Shown here: one piece after another, positions 7,861-17,415 of the stretch
How the letters are laid out: every line of letters starts with the position of its first letter
Numbering within the stretch: position 1 is the stretch's first letter
Origin: an uncultured Collinsella sp.
Lineage (GTDB): Bacteria > Actinomycetota > Coriobacteriia > Coriobacteriales > Coriobacteriaceae
Assembly: GCA_900544425.1 (NCBI GenBank)
Contig: UQUX01000021.1
Coordinates: forward strand, 1-20,517
Direction of reading: 5' to 3'
DNA length: 20,517 nucleotides
Notes under the pieces: generated by a model
What the model saw: only the letters and a program-made list of their open reading frames with translations
What the model was told of the DNA's origin: nothing
Database searches by the model: none
Program-made: the position numbers and the translations under genes

Positions 7861-7888
7861 AGAGGCCCCACTTGGGGCCTCTTTTTTT
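7861..7888 (+). terminator. Rho-independent terminator of the redox operon
   Basis: A perfect 9-bp stem, AGAGGCCCC/GGGGCCTCT, closes an ACTT loop and runs directly into a T-tract (7882-7888). It lies about 80 bases after the TlpA-like gene and separates it from the ABC transporter gene. Confidence 0.93.
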
Positions 7889-8034
7889 GGGCGCCGTCCC
7901 GTTCGTTTTTTGATGCGGTTCCCTACATTCCTCACTGGTGTCGGTGAAAAATGGGGATAGAGTAGGACAAACGCGTCGAATACGAACGGCGGGGGAGAGC
8001 GGGCAGGGTGCCTGCGCAGGAGAGGTTGCCGTCC

Positions 8035-11287
<3,253 letters not shown>

Positions 11288-11289
<2 letters not shown>

Positions 11290-11320
11290 TGTGACAAAGG
11301 GGCAGTCCCTTTGTCACATT
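11288..11320. repeat. Short perfect inverted repeat, copy 1 (GTGACAAAGGG family)
   Basis: AATGTGACAAAGGG (11288-11301) and its exact reverse complement (11307-11320) flank a 5-base loop. The left arm starts inside the stop codon of the ABC transporter gene. A second, less perfect copy in the same orientation lies at 12921-12951, so it is a dispersed element. It could act as a terminator-like hairpin, but no T-tract follows. Confidence 0.8.
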
Positions 11321-11335
11321 GAGCGGCTTGTGAAT

Positions 11336-11519
11336 TCGAGGTCTAATACTTTTCCGAGAAGTGAACGAGTCAAAATGGACCCCCGAAGCATCGACGCTTT
11401 TGAGATGCAATTTCCTGCGGTTTTGCCAGTCAAATCCTGCGGTTTTGGCGTCTGAAAATGTCGATGCTTCGGGGGTCCAAATACGGTCGTTCACTTCTCG
11501 GAAAAGTATTAGACCTCGA
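11336..11519. repeat. 184-bp near-palindromic element
   Basis: The outer arms, 11336-11368 and 11487-11519, are perfect 33-bp reverse complements. Unpaired 7-base stretches follow on each side. Inner arms 11376-11395 and 11460-11479 (TGGACCCCCGAAGCATCGAC) are perfect over 20 bp. The 64-base centre holds two copies of TCCTGCGGTTTTG (11413-11425 and 11435-11447). It lies between two convergent genes and shows no transposase, no clear target-site duplication and no coding signal beyond chance frames. Candidates are a MITE-like mobile element, a structured RNA or a large bidirectional terminator. The geometry is certain; the nature is open. Confidence 0.85.
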
Positions 11520-11561
11520 GATATTGACGGCGTTTGCGAGTAGAAATCAGAACGTACGCTT

Positions 11562-12695
11562 CTAGCTCTTCTTTGCAGAGAGTATGAGCCTAATTTCCGG
11601 ATGGGTGTATTCGTCGAACTCTTCTTTGGGCTCGGTGTTAAAGGCGTAGTACGACTTGATGGATTCGTCCTCCGTCTTGATGCTGATCTCCTCGTATAAG
11701 GATTCGGCTAAAAATGCCTGTTTAAATTCATCCGAAAGGCTGCATGGCGTGAGGAGGCCCGGCGTGGCAACGGAAATGTCCAACCCGTTGAGCGGGGCGC
11801 AGAGCGTCGCGATATCCTGCTCGGCGCGGGCGAGGTTGTCTGCAAGGCTTGCCTCGGGGTCGATCTGACTGACGTAATCGACGTCCGTGAGCGTGCCGTC
11901 TACATCAAAAGAAAGGTAGATATAGGCTGCTTGAGCGCCGAGGTCATTATCGCGTAGATAGCCGATTATGCGGTAGCCGTAGTCGTGATACGACTCGTAT
12001 GGGTCGTCTGCTGCGACGCGTTCGCACACGGGCTCCAAGGCATCTTGCGCGATGGCGAGCTGCTCGGCGGCTGCAGCCTTTCTTGCCTGAAGCTCGTTAT
12101 TTCCCTGGACAAACTGCGGGATGTAGACGCCAAGCAGCACAATGGCGGGCACTGCGATGAGCGCGATAATCTGTTTCTTGGCGCTCGGAATCACAACGCC
12201 GTATGCGGCCGCCATGGCCTCGGCATTGCTCGAGGTTTCGGCTAGCACGTCTGCCGCCGTGGCGACTGCCCCTACGGCGCCGGCGACCTCGGCGGCACCG
12301 CCCAGGTTGCGCGCGAGATCGTTATCGCTGTTCTTGAGCAGGCGGCCGGCAGCTTGCGTGGCAAGCACGCCGGCGACCTCCGCGGAGCGGTCTTTGTTGG
12401 TCTGGGCCACCGCAAGCCTGCCCTGCAGCTCCTTCCACTGTTTGCCCTGCATTCCAAAGCGCGGCGCAAGAGCGCAATAGCAAAAGATGGCGAGTTCGAT
12501 TGCGGTGAGTGCGATGGCGGTATATATGCCCGCGGGTTGGAATTCCTTTTGATGGAACGCGATATCGTTGATCATTTGGAGCGGCAACATCAATAGGCAT
12601 GCTACGAACGACATGACGAGTGCGGTCGCTGCGATTTTGGGGTATGTGCAGTACCGCTGGATGCGTTTCTTTTCTTGCTCGGTGAGCTGCTGCAT
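11562..12695 (-). CDS. Three-helix membrane protein of unknown function
   Basis: 377 residues from ATG 12695, with GAGG 4 bases upstream; an in-frame GTG at 12737 would add 14 residues, but a likely promoter (-10 at 12745-12750) makes the ATG more natural. Predicted helices are at about residues 20-44, 55-77 and 174-196. Between the second and third lies an Ala/Gly-rich cytoplasmic-type segment (LGGAAEVAGAVGAVATAADV). After the third comes a soluble tail of about 180 residues that starts with a charged helix and continues as mixed alpha/beta (SYHDYGYRIIGYLRDNDLGA, YIYLSFDVDGTLTDVDYV). I recognise no enzyme motif or known domain. It is a single gene, divergent from the tRNA-dihydrouridine synthase and convergent with the ABC transporter, with the palindromic element 43 bases past its stop. 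The reading frame is long and codon use is like its neighbours, so the gene itself is credible. Confidence 0.8.
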   Translation of the reverse strand: MQQLTEQEKKRIQRYCTYPKIAATALVMSFVACLLMLPLQMINDIAFHQKEFQPAGIYTAIALTAIELAIFCYCALAPRFGMQGKQWKELQGRLAVAQTNKDRSAEVAGVLATQAAGRLLKNSDNDLARNLGGAAEVAGAVGAVATAADVLAETSSNAEAMAAAYGVVIPSAKKQIIALIAVPAIVLLGVYIPQFVQGNNELQARKAAAAEQLAIAQDALEPVCERVAADDPYESYHDYGYRIIGYLRDNDLGAQAAYIYLSFDVDGTLTDVDYVSQIDPEASLADNLARAEQDIATLCAPLNGLDISVATPGLLTPCSLSDEFKQAFLAESLYEEISIKTEDESIKSYYAFNTEPKEEFDEYTHPEIRLILSAKKS

Positions 12696-12744
12696 GGGGC
12701 CTCGACTCTCATCGTTTTTCGGGGGCGATGCGCACACGCTCTTG

Positions 12745-12773
12745 AGTATAGATGAGTGGAGGATGTCTGTTGT
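12745..12773 (-). promoter_or_regulatory. Possible promoter of the membrane protein gene
   Basis: On the minus strand TATACT (12745-12750) is a good -10 match. A weak -35, ACAACA, stands 17 bases upstream (12768-12773). Transcription would begin about 40 bases before ATG 12695. The -10 is convincing and the -35 is not. Confidence 0.35.
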
Positions 12774-12888
12774 TCATACATGGCGGTCAACAGCGTGCTG
12801 TTGGTGCTCGCTTGATCGTGGGCGCCATTCACCTTCGTTGCACAGCGACGACTGGTTGGCTGGTTGGCGTCAAGTAACCGCCTCCGCC

Positions 12889-12918
12889 TTGTGGGCCGCC
12901 TCAAGGACAAGGCATAAT
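12889..12918 (+). promoter_or_regulatory. Candidate promoter of the dihydrouridine synthase gene
   Basis: TTGTGG (12889-12894) and CATAAT (12913-12918) are separated by 18 bases. The start of transcription would fall near 12925, inside inverted-repeat copy 2, so the hairpin would sit at the very 5' end of the mRNA. Confidence 0.4.
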
Positions 12919-12920
12919 GC

Positions 12921-12951
12921 ATGTGACAAAGGGGCAGTCCCTTTGCCGCAT
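12921..12951. repeat. Short inverted repeat, copy 2 (GTGACAAAGGG family)
   Basis: ATGTGACAAAGGG (12921-12933) pairs with CCCTTTGCCGCAT (12939-12951) except at two positions. The core GTGACAAAGGGGCAGTCCCT is identical to copy 1 at 11291-11310 and in the same orientation. This copy lies 15 bases before the dihydrouridine synthase start rather than after a gene, which argues against a pure terminator role. Confidence 0.75.
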
Positions 12952-12965
12952 TGATCTGAGAGTAG

Positions 12966-13925
12966 ATGTTGATGATTCTATCGTTGGCCCCCATGGAAGG
13001 GATTACCGGGCATGTGTTCCGTCGCGTGCATGCGGAGTGCTTCGGCGCACTCGATTGCTATTACACGCCGTTTTTGCCGCCGCCGCGGGTGGGCAACCGC
13101 TTTGGCGGCAAGGCGTTTAAGGAGATCGATCCTGCCAATAACCAGGGGCTTAACGTAGTGCCTCAGCTGATGTCCAAGAACGCGGACGAGTTTGTGTGGG
13201 CGGCACAGGTGCTCGCCGACATGGGCTATCGCGAGGTCAATCTCAACTTGGGTTGCCCCTCGGGGACGGTTGTCGCCAAGGGCAAGGGCTCGGGTTTCTT
13301 GCGTAATCTCGACGAACTTGAGGTGTTCTTGAGCGACGTGTGCGAACGCTCGCCGTTGCCGGTATCGGTCAAGACCAGGCTGGGGCTGGAGAGCGATGAC
13401 GAGTATGAGCGCGTGCTCGATCTGTATTGCCGCATACCGTTGGCAGAGCTGATCGTGCACCCGCGCGTGCAAAAGGACCGCTATACGGGCACGCCGCGCA
13501 AGGAGTTCTATGGCGAAACGCTGGAGCGCGCGCCGTTTCCGGTCGCCTATAACGGTGACATTTTTGATCTTGAGGATATGGACGCGCTGGTGGAGGCTTA
13601 TCCCGGCACGCGCCATGTGATGTTGGGGCGTGGCCTGCTCGCGAACCCCGCGCTGGCTCGCATGGTCAAGGGCGGCCCAGCTGCAACGGCTGCTGAGCTG
13701 CAGCGCTTCCACGACACGCTGTTTGCGGCATATGCAGAAGAGATTGGCGGCAATGCGGTCTTCCGCATGAAGGAGTGGTGGTTCTACGCCAAGTGCGCTT
13801 TCGCTGATCCCGCTACCGTCCACAAGATCGTGCGCAAGACCAAAAAGGTTGACGAATACCGCGCCGCCGTCGAGCGCGTCTTTCGCGAGCAGCCACTTGC
13901 ACCCATAGCCCGCTTCCACGGCTAG
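12966..13925 (+). CDS. tRNA-dihydrouridine synthase (Dus family)
   Basis: 319 residues. Dus enzymes are FMN-dependent and reduce uridines in the tRNA D-loop using NADPH. The N-terminus LAPMEGITGHVFRR is the family's phosphate/FMN-binding start. The catalytic cysteine is Cys97 in LNLGCPSGTVVAKGKGSGFL. Further markers are SVKTRLG, HPRVQKDRYTG, the substrate/FMN loop NGDIF and the glycine motif MLGRGLL. ATG 12966 and ATG 12972 are both possible starts; neither has a strong Shine-Dalgarno sequence (GAGAG lies just upstream). Length is normal for the family. It is a stand-alone gene, convergent with the glutaredoxin gene. I cannot assign the DusA, DusB or DusC subtype, so no symbol is given. Confidence 0.92.
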   Translation: MLMILSLAPMEGITGHVFRRVHAECFGALDCYYTPFLPPPRVGNRFGGKAFKEIDPANNQGLNVVPQLMSKNADEFVWAAQVLADMGYREVNLNLGCPSGTVVAKGKGSGFLRNLDELEVFLSDVCERSPLPVSVKTRLGLESDDEYERVLDLYCRIPLAELIVHPRVQKDRYTGTPRKEFYGETLERAPFPVAYNGDIFDLEDMDALVEAYPGTRHVMLGRGLLANPALARMVKGGPAATAAELQRFHDTLFAAYAEEIGGNAVFRMKEWWFYAKCAFADPATVHKIVRKTKKVDEYRAAVERVFREQPLAPIARFHG

Positions 13926-13926
13926 T

Positions 13927-13982
13927 TAGTCGTCGGGGACGTTCTTTAACGACTAGTCATTTAAGAACGTCCCCGATGACTA
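13927..13982. terminator. Inverted repeat between convergent genes, probable bidirectional terminator
   Basis: TAGTCGTCGGGGACGTTCTT (from 13927) pairs with AAGAACGTCCCCGATGACTA (to 13982) over 20 positions with a single G-T pair. The loop contains short T and A runs and the small palindrome GACTAGTC. It begins immediately after the dihydrouridine synthase stop codon and ends 7 bases before the glutaredoxin stop codon, so it could end transcripts from both sides. It may also be a dispersed repeat, distinct in sequence from the GTGACAAAGGG family. Confidence 0.65.
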
Positions 13983-13989
13983 TGCTGCA

Positions 13990-14235
13990 CTAGAGCAGGT
14001 TCTCCTGTACCCACGTGATGATGTCACTCGATTCGTAGAGCGGCTTGCCGTCGATGAACAGGCAGGGAACCTGGCGTTTTCCGCCGACGGCGATGAGTGT
14101 CTGCTCGGCTTCGGTATCGGTCGAGATATTGCGCTCGGGAATGGTCACGCCGTTATCCGCCAGGAAGCGCTTCACCTTAATGCAATACGGGCAGCCGGTC
14201 ATAACGTAGAGCACGAGCTCATGATTAGTAGCCAT
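13990..14235 (-). CDS. Glutaredoxin
   Basis: 81 residues from ATG 14235, with GGAG 5 bases upstream; the longer frame has no better site. The redox motif is CPYC (residues 15-18) in LYVMTGCPYCIKVKRFL. The glutathione-type binding features follow: RQVPCLFIDGKPLYESSDII carries the cis-Pro (VP) and the terminal SSDI. Size and motifs fit a small monothiol/dithiol-type glutaredoxin (GrxC or NrdH-like) that reduces protein disulfides in the cytoplasm. It starts 52 bases after the XRE-TipAS regulator stop and is probably co-transcribed with it. Whether the physiological reductant is glutathione is unclear, since many actinobacteria lack it. Confidence 0.92.
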   Translation of the reverse strand: MATNHELVLYVMTGCPYCIKVKRFLADNGVTIPERNISTDTEAEQTLIAVGGKRQVPCLFIDGKPLYESSDIITWVQENLL

Positions 14236-14286
14236 AGGTCTCCAATCGGTTGCGGTTTCGATTGAAATACCCAAAGCCGCCGCAAT

Positions 14287-15114
14287 CTATGCGCGGGCCA
14301 GCGACGACTCGATGGCCTGTACCAGAAACGCCGTGGCTCCGGCGCCGCAGGGCTTGTCGTAGTAGTCAATAAAGCGCTGGTCGGCAAGATAGTCGTGGGC
14401 GAGGCCCAGGTACGCTTCGTTCTGGGGTTCGCGTCCCCAGTTGAGACCAATCCAACGACGATGCATCGCGACGAGCTTGCGAGCCTCGCTTCCATCCGCA
14501 TCGCCGTCGCCCATGGCAATCGAGAGCTGACCCAAAATAGCGCGTTCAAGTTCCTTCATGTCGTTCCATGTCTGAGGATCCATGTCCAGCAGCGCTTCGT
14601 TTGCTGCATCGATAGCCTCATCGCCATAGCGCGCCCGAGCCTCGGCGCCGTAGCGTTCCTCGTTTTCCTGCACGGTGCGCCAGCGCTCCAGTTGCGGCAG
14701 GACGGCGCCCATGAGCGAGACGGCTTCGTCGAGTGACATGCCGGTGTTTTGCGCCAGGCGCGGGGCACAGTCCTCGATCATTGCCTCCATCGTGGTGTCG
14801 TAGGTGTACTGGCCGTGGTCGTAGCACCACTTGCAGTAATGGTCGGTCGCGGCGCCCGTGGCATCGGTGCCGCAGTCGTCGGGCGTGAGTATCATGCCGC
14901 AGCTCTGGCAATAGCGCTCGGGCATTTCGAGCAGATGAGACAGGGGCTCGCCGGTCACAGCGGCGATGAGCTTCATCATGTCGATGCCCGGTGTGACCTC
15001 GCCACGCTCCCAACGGCTGACGGCTTGGCGTGTGACGAAGAGCTTGGCGGCGAGTTGCTCTTGGGTGAGGTGATGAGCGCGACGGACGGCGATGAGCTTT
15101 TCTGCAAAGGCCAT
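14287..15114 (-). CDS. XRE-family regulator with zinc ribbon and TipAS ligand-binding domain
   Basis: 275 residues from ATG 15114, with AAAGGAG 6 bases upstream. Residues 5-62 are an XRE/Cro-CI helix-turn-helix (LTQEQLAAKLFVTRQAVSRW, then ERGEVTPGIDMMKLI). Residues 68-110 are a zinc ribbon of the YCQSCGMIL ... YCKWCYDHG type, with Cys69/72 and Cys94/97. The C-terminal part (about 155-272) matches the TipAS fold, the antibiotic-binding domain of TipA/Mta/SkgA regulators, where it normally follows a MerR domain (YGDEAIDAANEALLDMDPQT, then EAYLGLAHDYLADQRFIDYY and GATAFLVQAI). The likely role is a ligand-responsive transcription factor, perhaps sensing thiopeptide-like or other amphipathic drugs; this is inferred from the fold. 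A promoter and a palindrome lie just upstream, so autoregulation is plausible. The glutaredoxin gene downstream is probably in the same transcript. Confidence 0.88.
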   Translation of the reverse strand: MAFAEKLIAVRRAHHLTQEQLAAKLFVTRQAVSRWERGEVTPGIDMMKLIAAVTGEPLSHLLEMPERYCQSCGMILTPDDCGTDATGAATDHYCKWCYDHGQYTYDTTMEAMIEDCAPRLAQNTGMSLDEAVSLMGAVLPQLERWRTVQENEERYGAEARARYGDEAIDAANEALLDMDPQTWNDMKELERAILGQLSIAMGDGDADGSEARKLVAMHRRWIGLNWGREPQNEAYLGLAHDYLADQRFIDYYDKPCGAGATAFLVQAIESSLARA

Positions 15115-15144
15115 AACGGCTCCTTTCTGCTGGTTGATGGCTTA

Positions 15145-15173
15145 AGCATACGCGGCAGCAGGCGCCCTTCCAA
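15145..15173 (-). promoter_or_regulatory. Promoter of the XRE-TipAS gene
   Basis: On the minus strand, TTGGAA (15168-15173) and TATGCT (15145-15150) are separated by exactly 17 bases, each matching four of six consensus positions. The start of transcription would be about 25 bases before the ATG at 15114. Confidence 0.55.
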
Positions 15174-15188
15174 GCAACCGTTGGTTGC
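15174..15188. promoter_or_regulatory. Candidate operator palindrome
   Basis: GCAACC (15174-15179) and GGTTGC (15183-15188) form a perfect 6-bp inverted repeat around GTT. It abuts the -35 hexamer of the XRE-TipAS promoter, a position suited to an activator or an autorepressor. The binding protein is inferred to be the XRE protein itself. Confidence 0.45.
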
Positions 15189-15246
15189 ACGACGGGGGAC
15201 CGCGGCGAAGAATTGCACGCAACGCCCCACACCTCCATGCCGTACA

Positions 15247-15993
15247 ATGACCGGCATGGAACCTATCGCACACATACATACCGACCTGCCGCAGAAGTTC
15301 GGCATTCCGCGCAACAGCTTTTTGGCGCCCCATCTGCAGGGACGCATCGTTTTTGAGCCGGAATTTGCCTCCAATGCAGCGGTTGAGGGTCTAGACTCCT
15401 TCTCTCACCTGTGGCTGCTGTGGCGCTTTGAAAACGGAACGCCCGGCGGCACGGCTAAGGACATAGCTACCGATGCCAAGACGCAGGACAGGTCCGGCAC
15501 CAATGCCAAGTGGTCGAAAACTGTGCGCCCGCCGCGTCTGGGTGGAGCCGAGCGCGTGGGCGTGTTTGCCACGCGCAGTCCGTTTCGCCCTAATCCCATT
15601 GGGCTTACCTGCGTCAAGCTCGATCGCGTCGAGCTCACCGACAATGGCCCCATCATTCATGTGCTGGGGGCCGACCTGCGTGACGGCACACCCATCTACG
15701 ACATTAAGCCCTACATTCCATTTGCCGACTGTCACCCGGATGCGACCGGCGGCTGGATTGAGGACGCTCCGTGGCAAGAGCTCGACGTCGAGTTCCCGCA
15801 GGCGCTGCAGGATATGGTCCCGCCCGCAAAGCTCCCCGGTCTGGTCGAGGTTCTTCGCCAAGATCCGCGCCGCGCGGGCAGCAAGCACGAGCCAAACCGC
15901 GTTTACCACTTGGCCTACGCCGGGCTCGACATATCGTTTACGGTCGATGAAACCCAGCTAACCGTAGTCGCCGTCAACGACGCGCGAGACTAA
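15247..15993 (+). CDS. trmO: tRNA (N6-threonylcarbamoyladenosine37-N6)-methyltransferase TrmO
   Basis: About 248 residues from ATG 15247, or 245 from ATG 15256 (three codons later, MEPIAHIHTDLPQKF), which is the more family-like start. TrmO (TsaA/YaeB) methylates t6A37 of tRNA-Thr using S-adenosylmethionine. Family markers are clear: FGIPRNSFLA near the N-terminus, FSHLWLLWRF, TVRPPRLGG, then GVFATRSPFRPNPIGLTCVK and DIKPYIPFADC. The C-terminal small domain (VEVLRQDPRRAG, then YHLAYAGLDISFTV) is also present, so the protein is full length. No Shine-Dalgarno sequence is visible before either ATG. TACAAT at 15243-15248 looks like a -10 box, so ATG 15256 may lie at or near the transcript start (leaderless). 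The gene diverges from the XRE-TipAS regulator. Confidence 0.93.
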   Translation: MTGMEPIAHIHTDLPQKFGIPRNSFLAPHLQGRIVFEPEFASNAAVEGLDSFSHLWLLWRFENGTPGGTAKDIATDAKTQDRSGTNAKWSKTVRPPRLGGAERVGVFATRSPFRPNPIGLTCVKLDRVELTDNGPIIHVLGADLRDGTPIYDIKPYIPFADCHPDATGGWIEDAPWQELDVEFPQALQDMVPPAKLPGLVEVLRQDPRRAGSKHEPNRVYHLAYAGLDISFTVDETQLTVVAVNDARD

Positions 15994-16105
15994 CCGGCCA
16001 TTCGTCCGCACCCGTCAAATTAAGCGCCAAACCCCGCGCCAAAACCGCCCACGCTGGTGGACAATAACGCCTACCGAATCATTCCGCTCTGCACGGGAGT
16101 CCAGC

Positions 16106-17320
16106 ATGAAATATGACTTCACTTCAATCATCGACCGCCACGGCATGGACTCCATCGCCGTTGACTCTTGGGGCGAGATCCCCGGCATGGCTCCGAACGC
16201 ACCCGACGAGGGCTTCGACCGCATCCCCATGTGGGTGGCCGACATGAATTTTGCCACGGTGCCCACGGTCCAGGAGTACATCATCAAGCGCGCTCAGCAC
16301 CCCATGTTTGGCTACTTCAATCCGCGTCCCGAGTATTTCGATCGCATCATCGAATGGCAGAGGCACCGCAATGGCGTTGAGGGCTTGGCACCGGAGCATA
16401 TCGGCTACGAAAACGGCGTGCTGGGCGGTGTCGTGTCGACGTTGCGCGCGTATGTCCAGCCGGGCGATGCGGTGCTGGTCCATAGCCCCACCTACATCGG
16501 CTTTACCAAATCCATCGAAGCCGCGGGCTATCGTATTGTCCACAGCCCGCTTAAGCTCGACGATCAAGGCGTGTGGCGTATGGACTTTGAGGACATGGAG
16601 CACAAGCTCGCCCAAAACCACATCCATGCCGCGGTGTTCTGCTCGCCGCACAATCCCTGCGGCCGCGTATGGGAGCGCGACGAGATCGAGCGCGCCATGG
16701 ACATCTATCGCCAGCACGATTGCGTGGTGATCTCGGACGAGATTTGGTCCGATATCATCCTGCCGGGGCACAAGCATATCCCGACGCAGTCGGTGAGCGA
16801 GGATGCCCGCATGCGTACGGTTGCCCTCTACGCGCCCAGCAAGACGTTCAACCTGGCGGGCTTGGTCGGCAGCTACCACATTATCTACAACGAGACGCTG
16901 CGCGACCGCATATGCGCTGTGTCTAACAAGACCCACTACAACGAGATGAATGTCCTCTCCATGCATGCGCTTATCGGTGCCTACCAGCCGCAAGGCTACG
17001 AGTGGGTGGACGAGCTCAACCAGGTGCTTGCCGGCAATATCGAGTACTTCTGCGATTACGTGGACGAGCATTTTGGGGGCGTGTCCTATTCGCGTCCGCA
17101 GGGCACGTACATGGTGTTTCTGGACTGCACCGAGTGGTGCCGCGAGCATGGCCGCGATATTCAGTGGTTGCTCGACGAGGGGGCGCGCGTGGGCGTGGGG
17201 TATCAGGACGGCCGCCCGTTCCACGGGCCCTGCCACATTCGCGTGAATCTGGCGCTGCCGCTTTCGCGCGTGAGGGAAGCGTGCGACCGCCTGGACCGCT
17301 ACGTTTTTAATGCACGGTAA
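16106..17320 (+). CDS. MalY/PatB-type PLP-dependent C-S lyase (cystathionine beta-lyase-like aminotransferase fold)
   Basis: 404 residues from ATG 16106, with GGGAG 6 bases upstream. The fold-type I PLP signature is complete: MWVADMNFAT near residue 42, HSPTYIGF (126-133), the HNPCGRVW loop (182-189), DEIWSD (211-216) and the PLP lysine Lys246 in YAPSKTFNLAG. The MWVADMNF motif and SKTFNLAGL separate MalY/PatB enzymes from ordinary aspartate aminotransferases. Members cleave cystathionine or cysteine conjugates to a thiol or H2S, pyruvate and ammonia, and E. coli MalY also represses the maltose system. Substrate preference cannot be read here. It is the only gene on its transcript apart from possible read-through from trmO, whose stop lies 112 bases upstream. 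Confidence 0.9.
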   Translation: MKYDFTSIIDRHGMDSIAVDSWGEIPGMAPNAPDEGFDRIPMWVADMNFATVPTVQEYIIKRAQHPMFGYFNPRPEYFDRIIEWQRHRNGVEGLAPEHIGYENGVLGGVVSTLRAYVQPGDAVLVHSPTYIGFTKSIEAAGYRIVHSPLKLDDQGVWRMDFEDMEHKLAQNHIHAAVFCSPHNPCGRVWERDEIERAMDIYRQHDCVVISDEIWSDIILPGHKHIPTQSVSEDARMRTVALYAPSKTFNLAGLVGSYHIIYNETLRDRICAVSNKTHYNEMNVLSMHALIGAYQPQGYEWVDELNQVLAGNIEYFCDYVDEHFGGVSYSRPQGTYMVFLDCTEWCREHGRDIQWLLDEGARVGVGYQDGRPFHGPCHIRVNLALPLSRVREACDRLDRYVFNAR

Positions 17321-17335
17321 GCGCGCACTGCATGC

Positions 17336-17367
17336 GGAGCCTTCTGCCAAGTCGGCTAGAAGGCCCC
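17336..17367. terminator. Hairpin between convergent PatB-like and PNPOx-like genes
   Basis: GCCTTCT (17339-17345) pairs with AGAAGGC (17358-17364). The inner GCC/GGC pairs and the outer GG/CC extend the stem. It lies 16 bases after the PatB-like stop codon and 49 bases past the end of the opposing gene. Neither side has a T-tract directly adjacent, so it is a probable but imperfect terminator. Confidence 0.4.
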
Positions 17368-17415
17368 GTGTGGTAAGGCATCTGTAACCATTGGGCGCAG
17401 ACCTGCTGCGGAGGT

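Noticed and set aside
7889..8034. Promoter search upstream of the ABC transporter gene
   Set aside because: TTGATG and TACATT are present but only 8 bases apart, and no other pair was convincing, so no promoter is called.
11409..11452. Two near-tandem 21-23 base units in the palindrome centre, considered as a CRISPR remnant
   Set aside because: There are only two units, no spacer-length gap and no cas gene, so they are kept as part of the palindromic element.
12978..13919. 313-residue minus frame opposite the dihydrouridine synthase
   Set aside because: It is antisense to a gene with a clear catalytic cysteine motif and has no Shine-Dalgarno sequence or recognisable domain.
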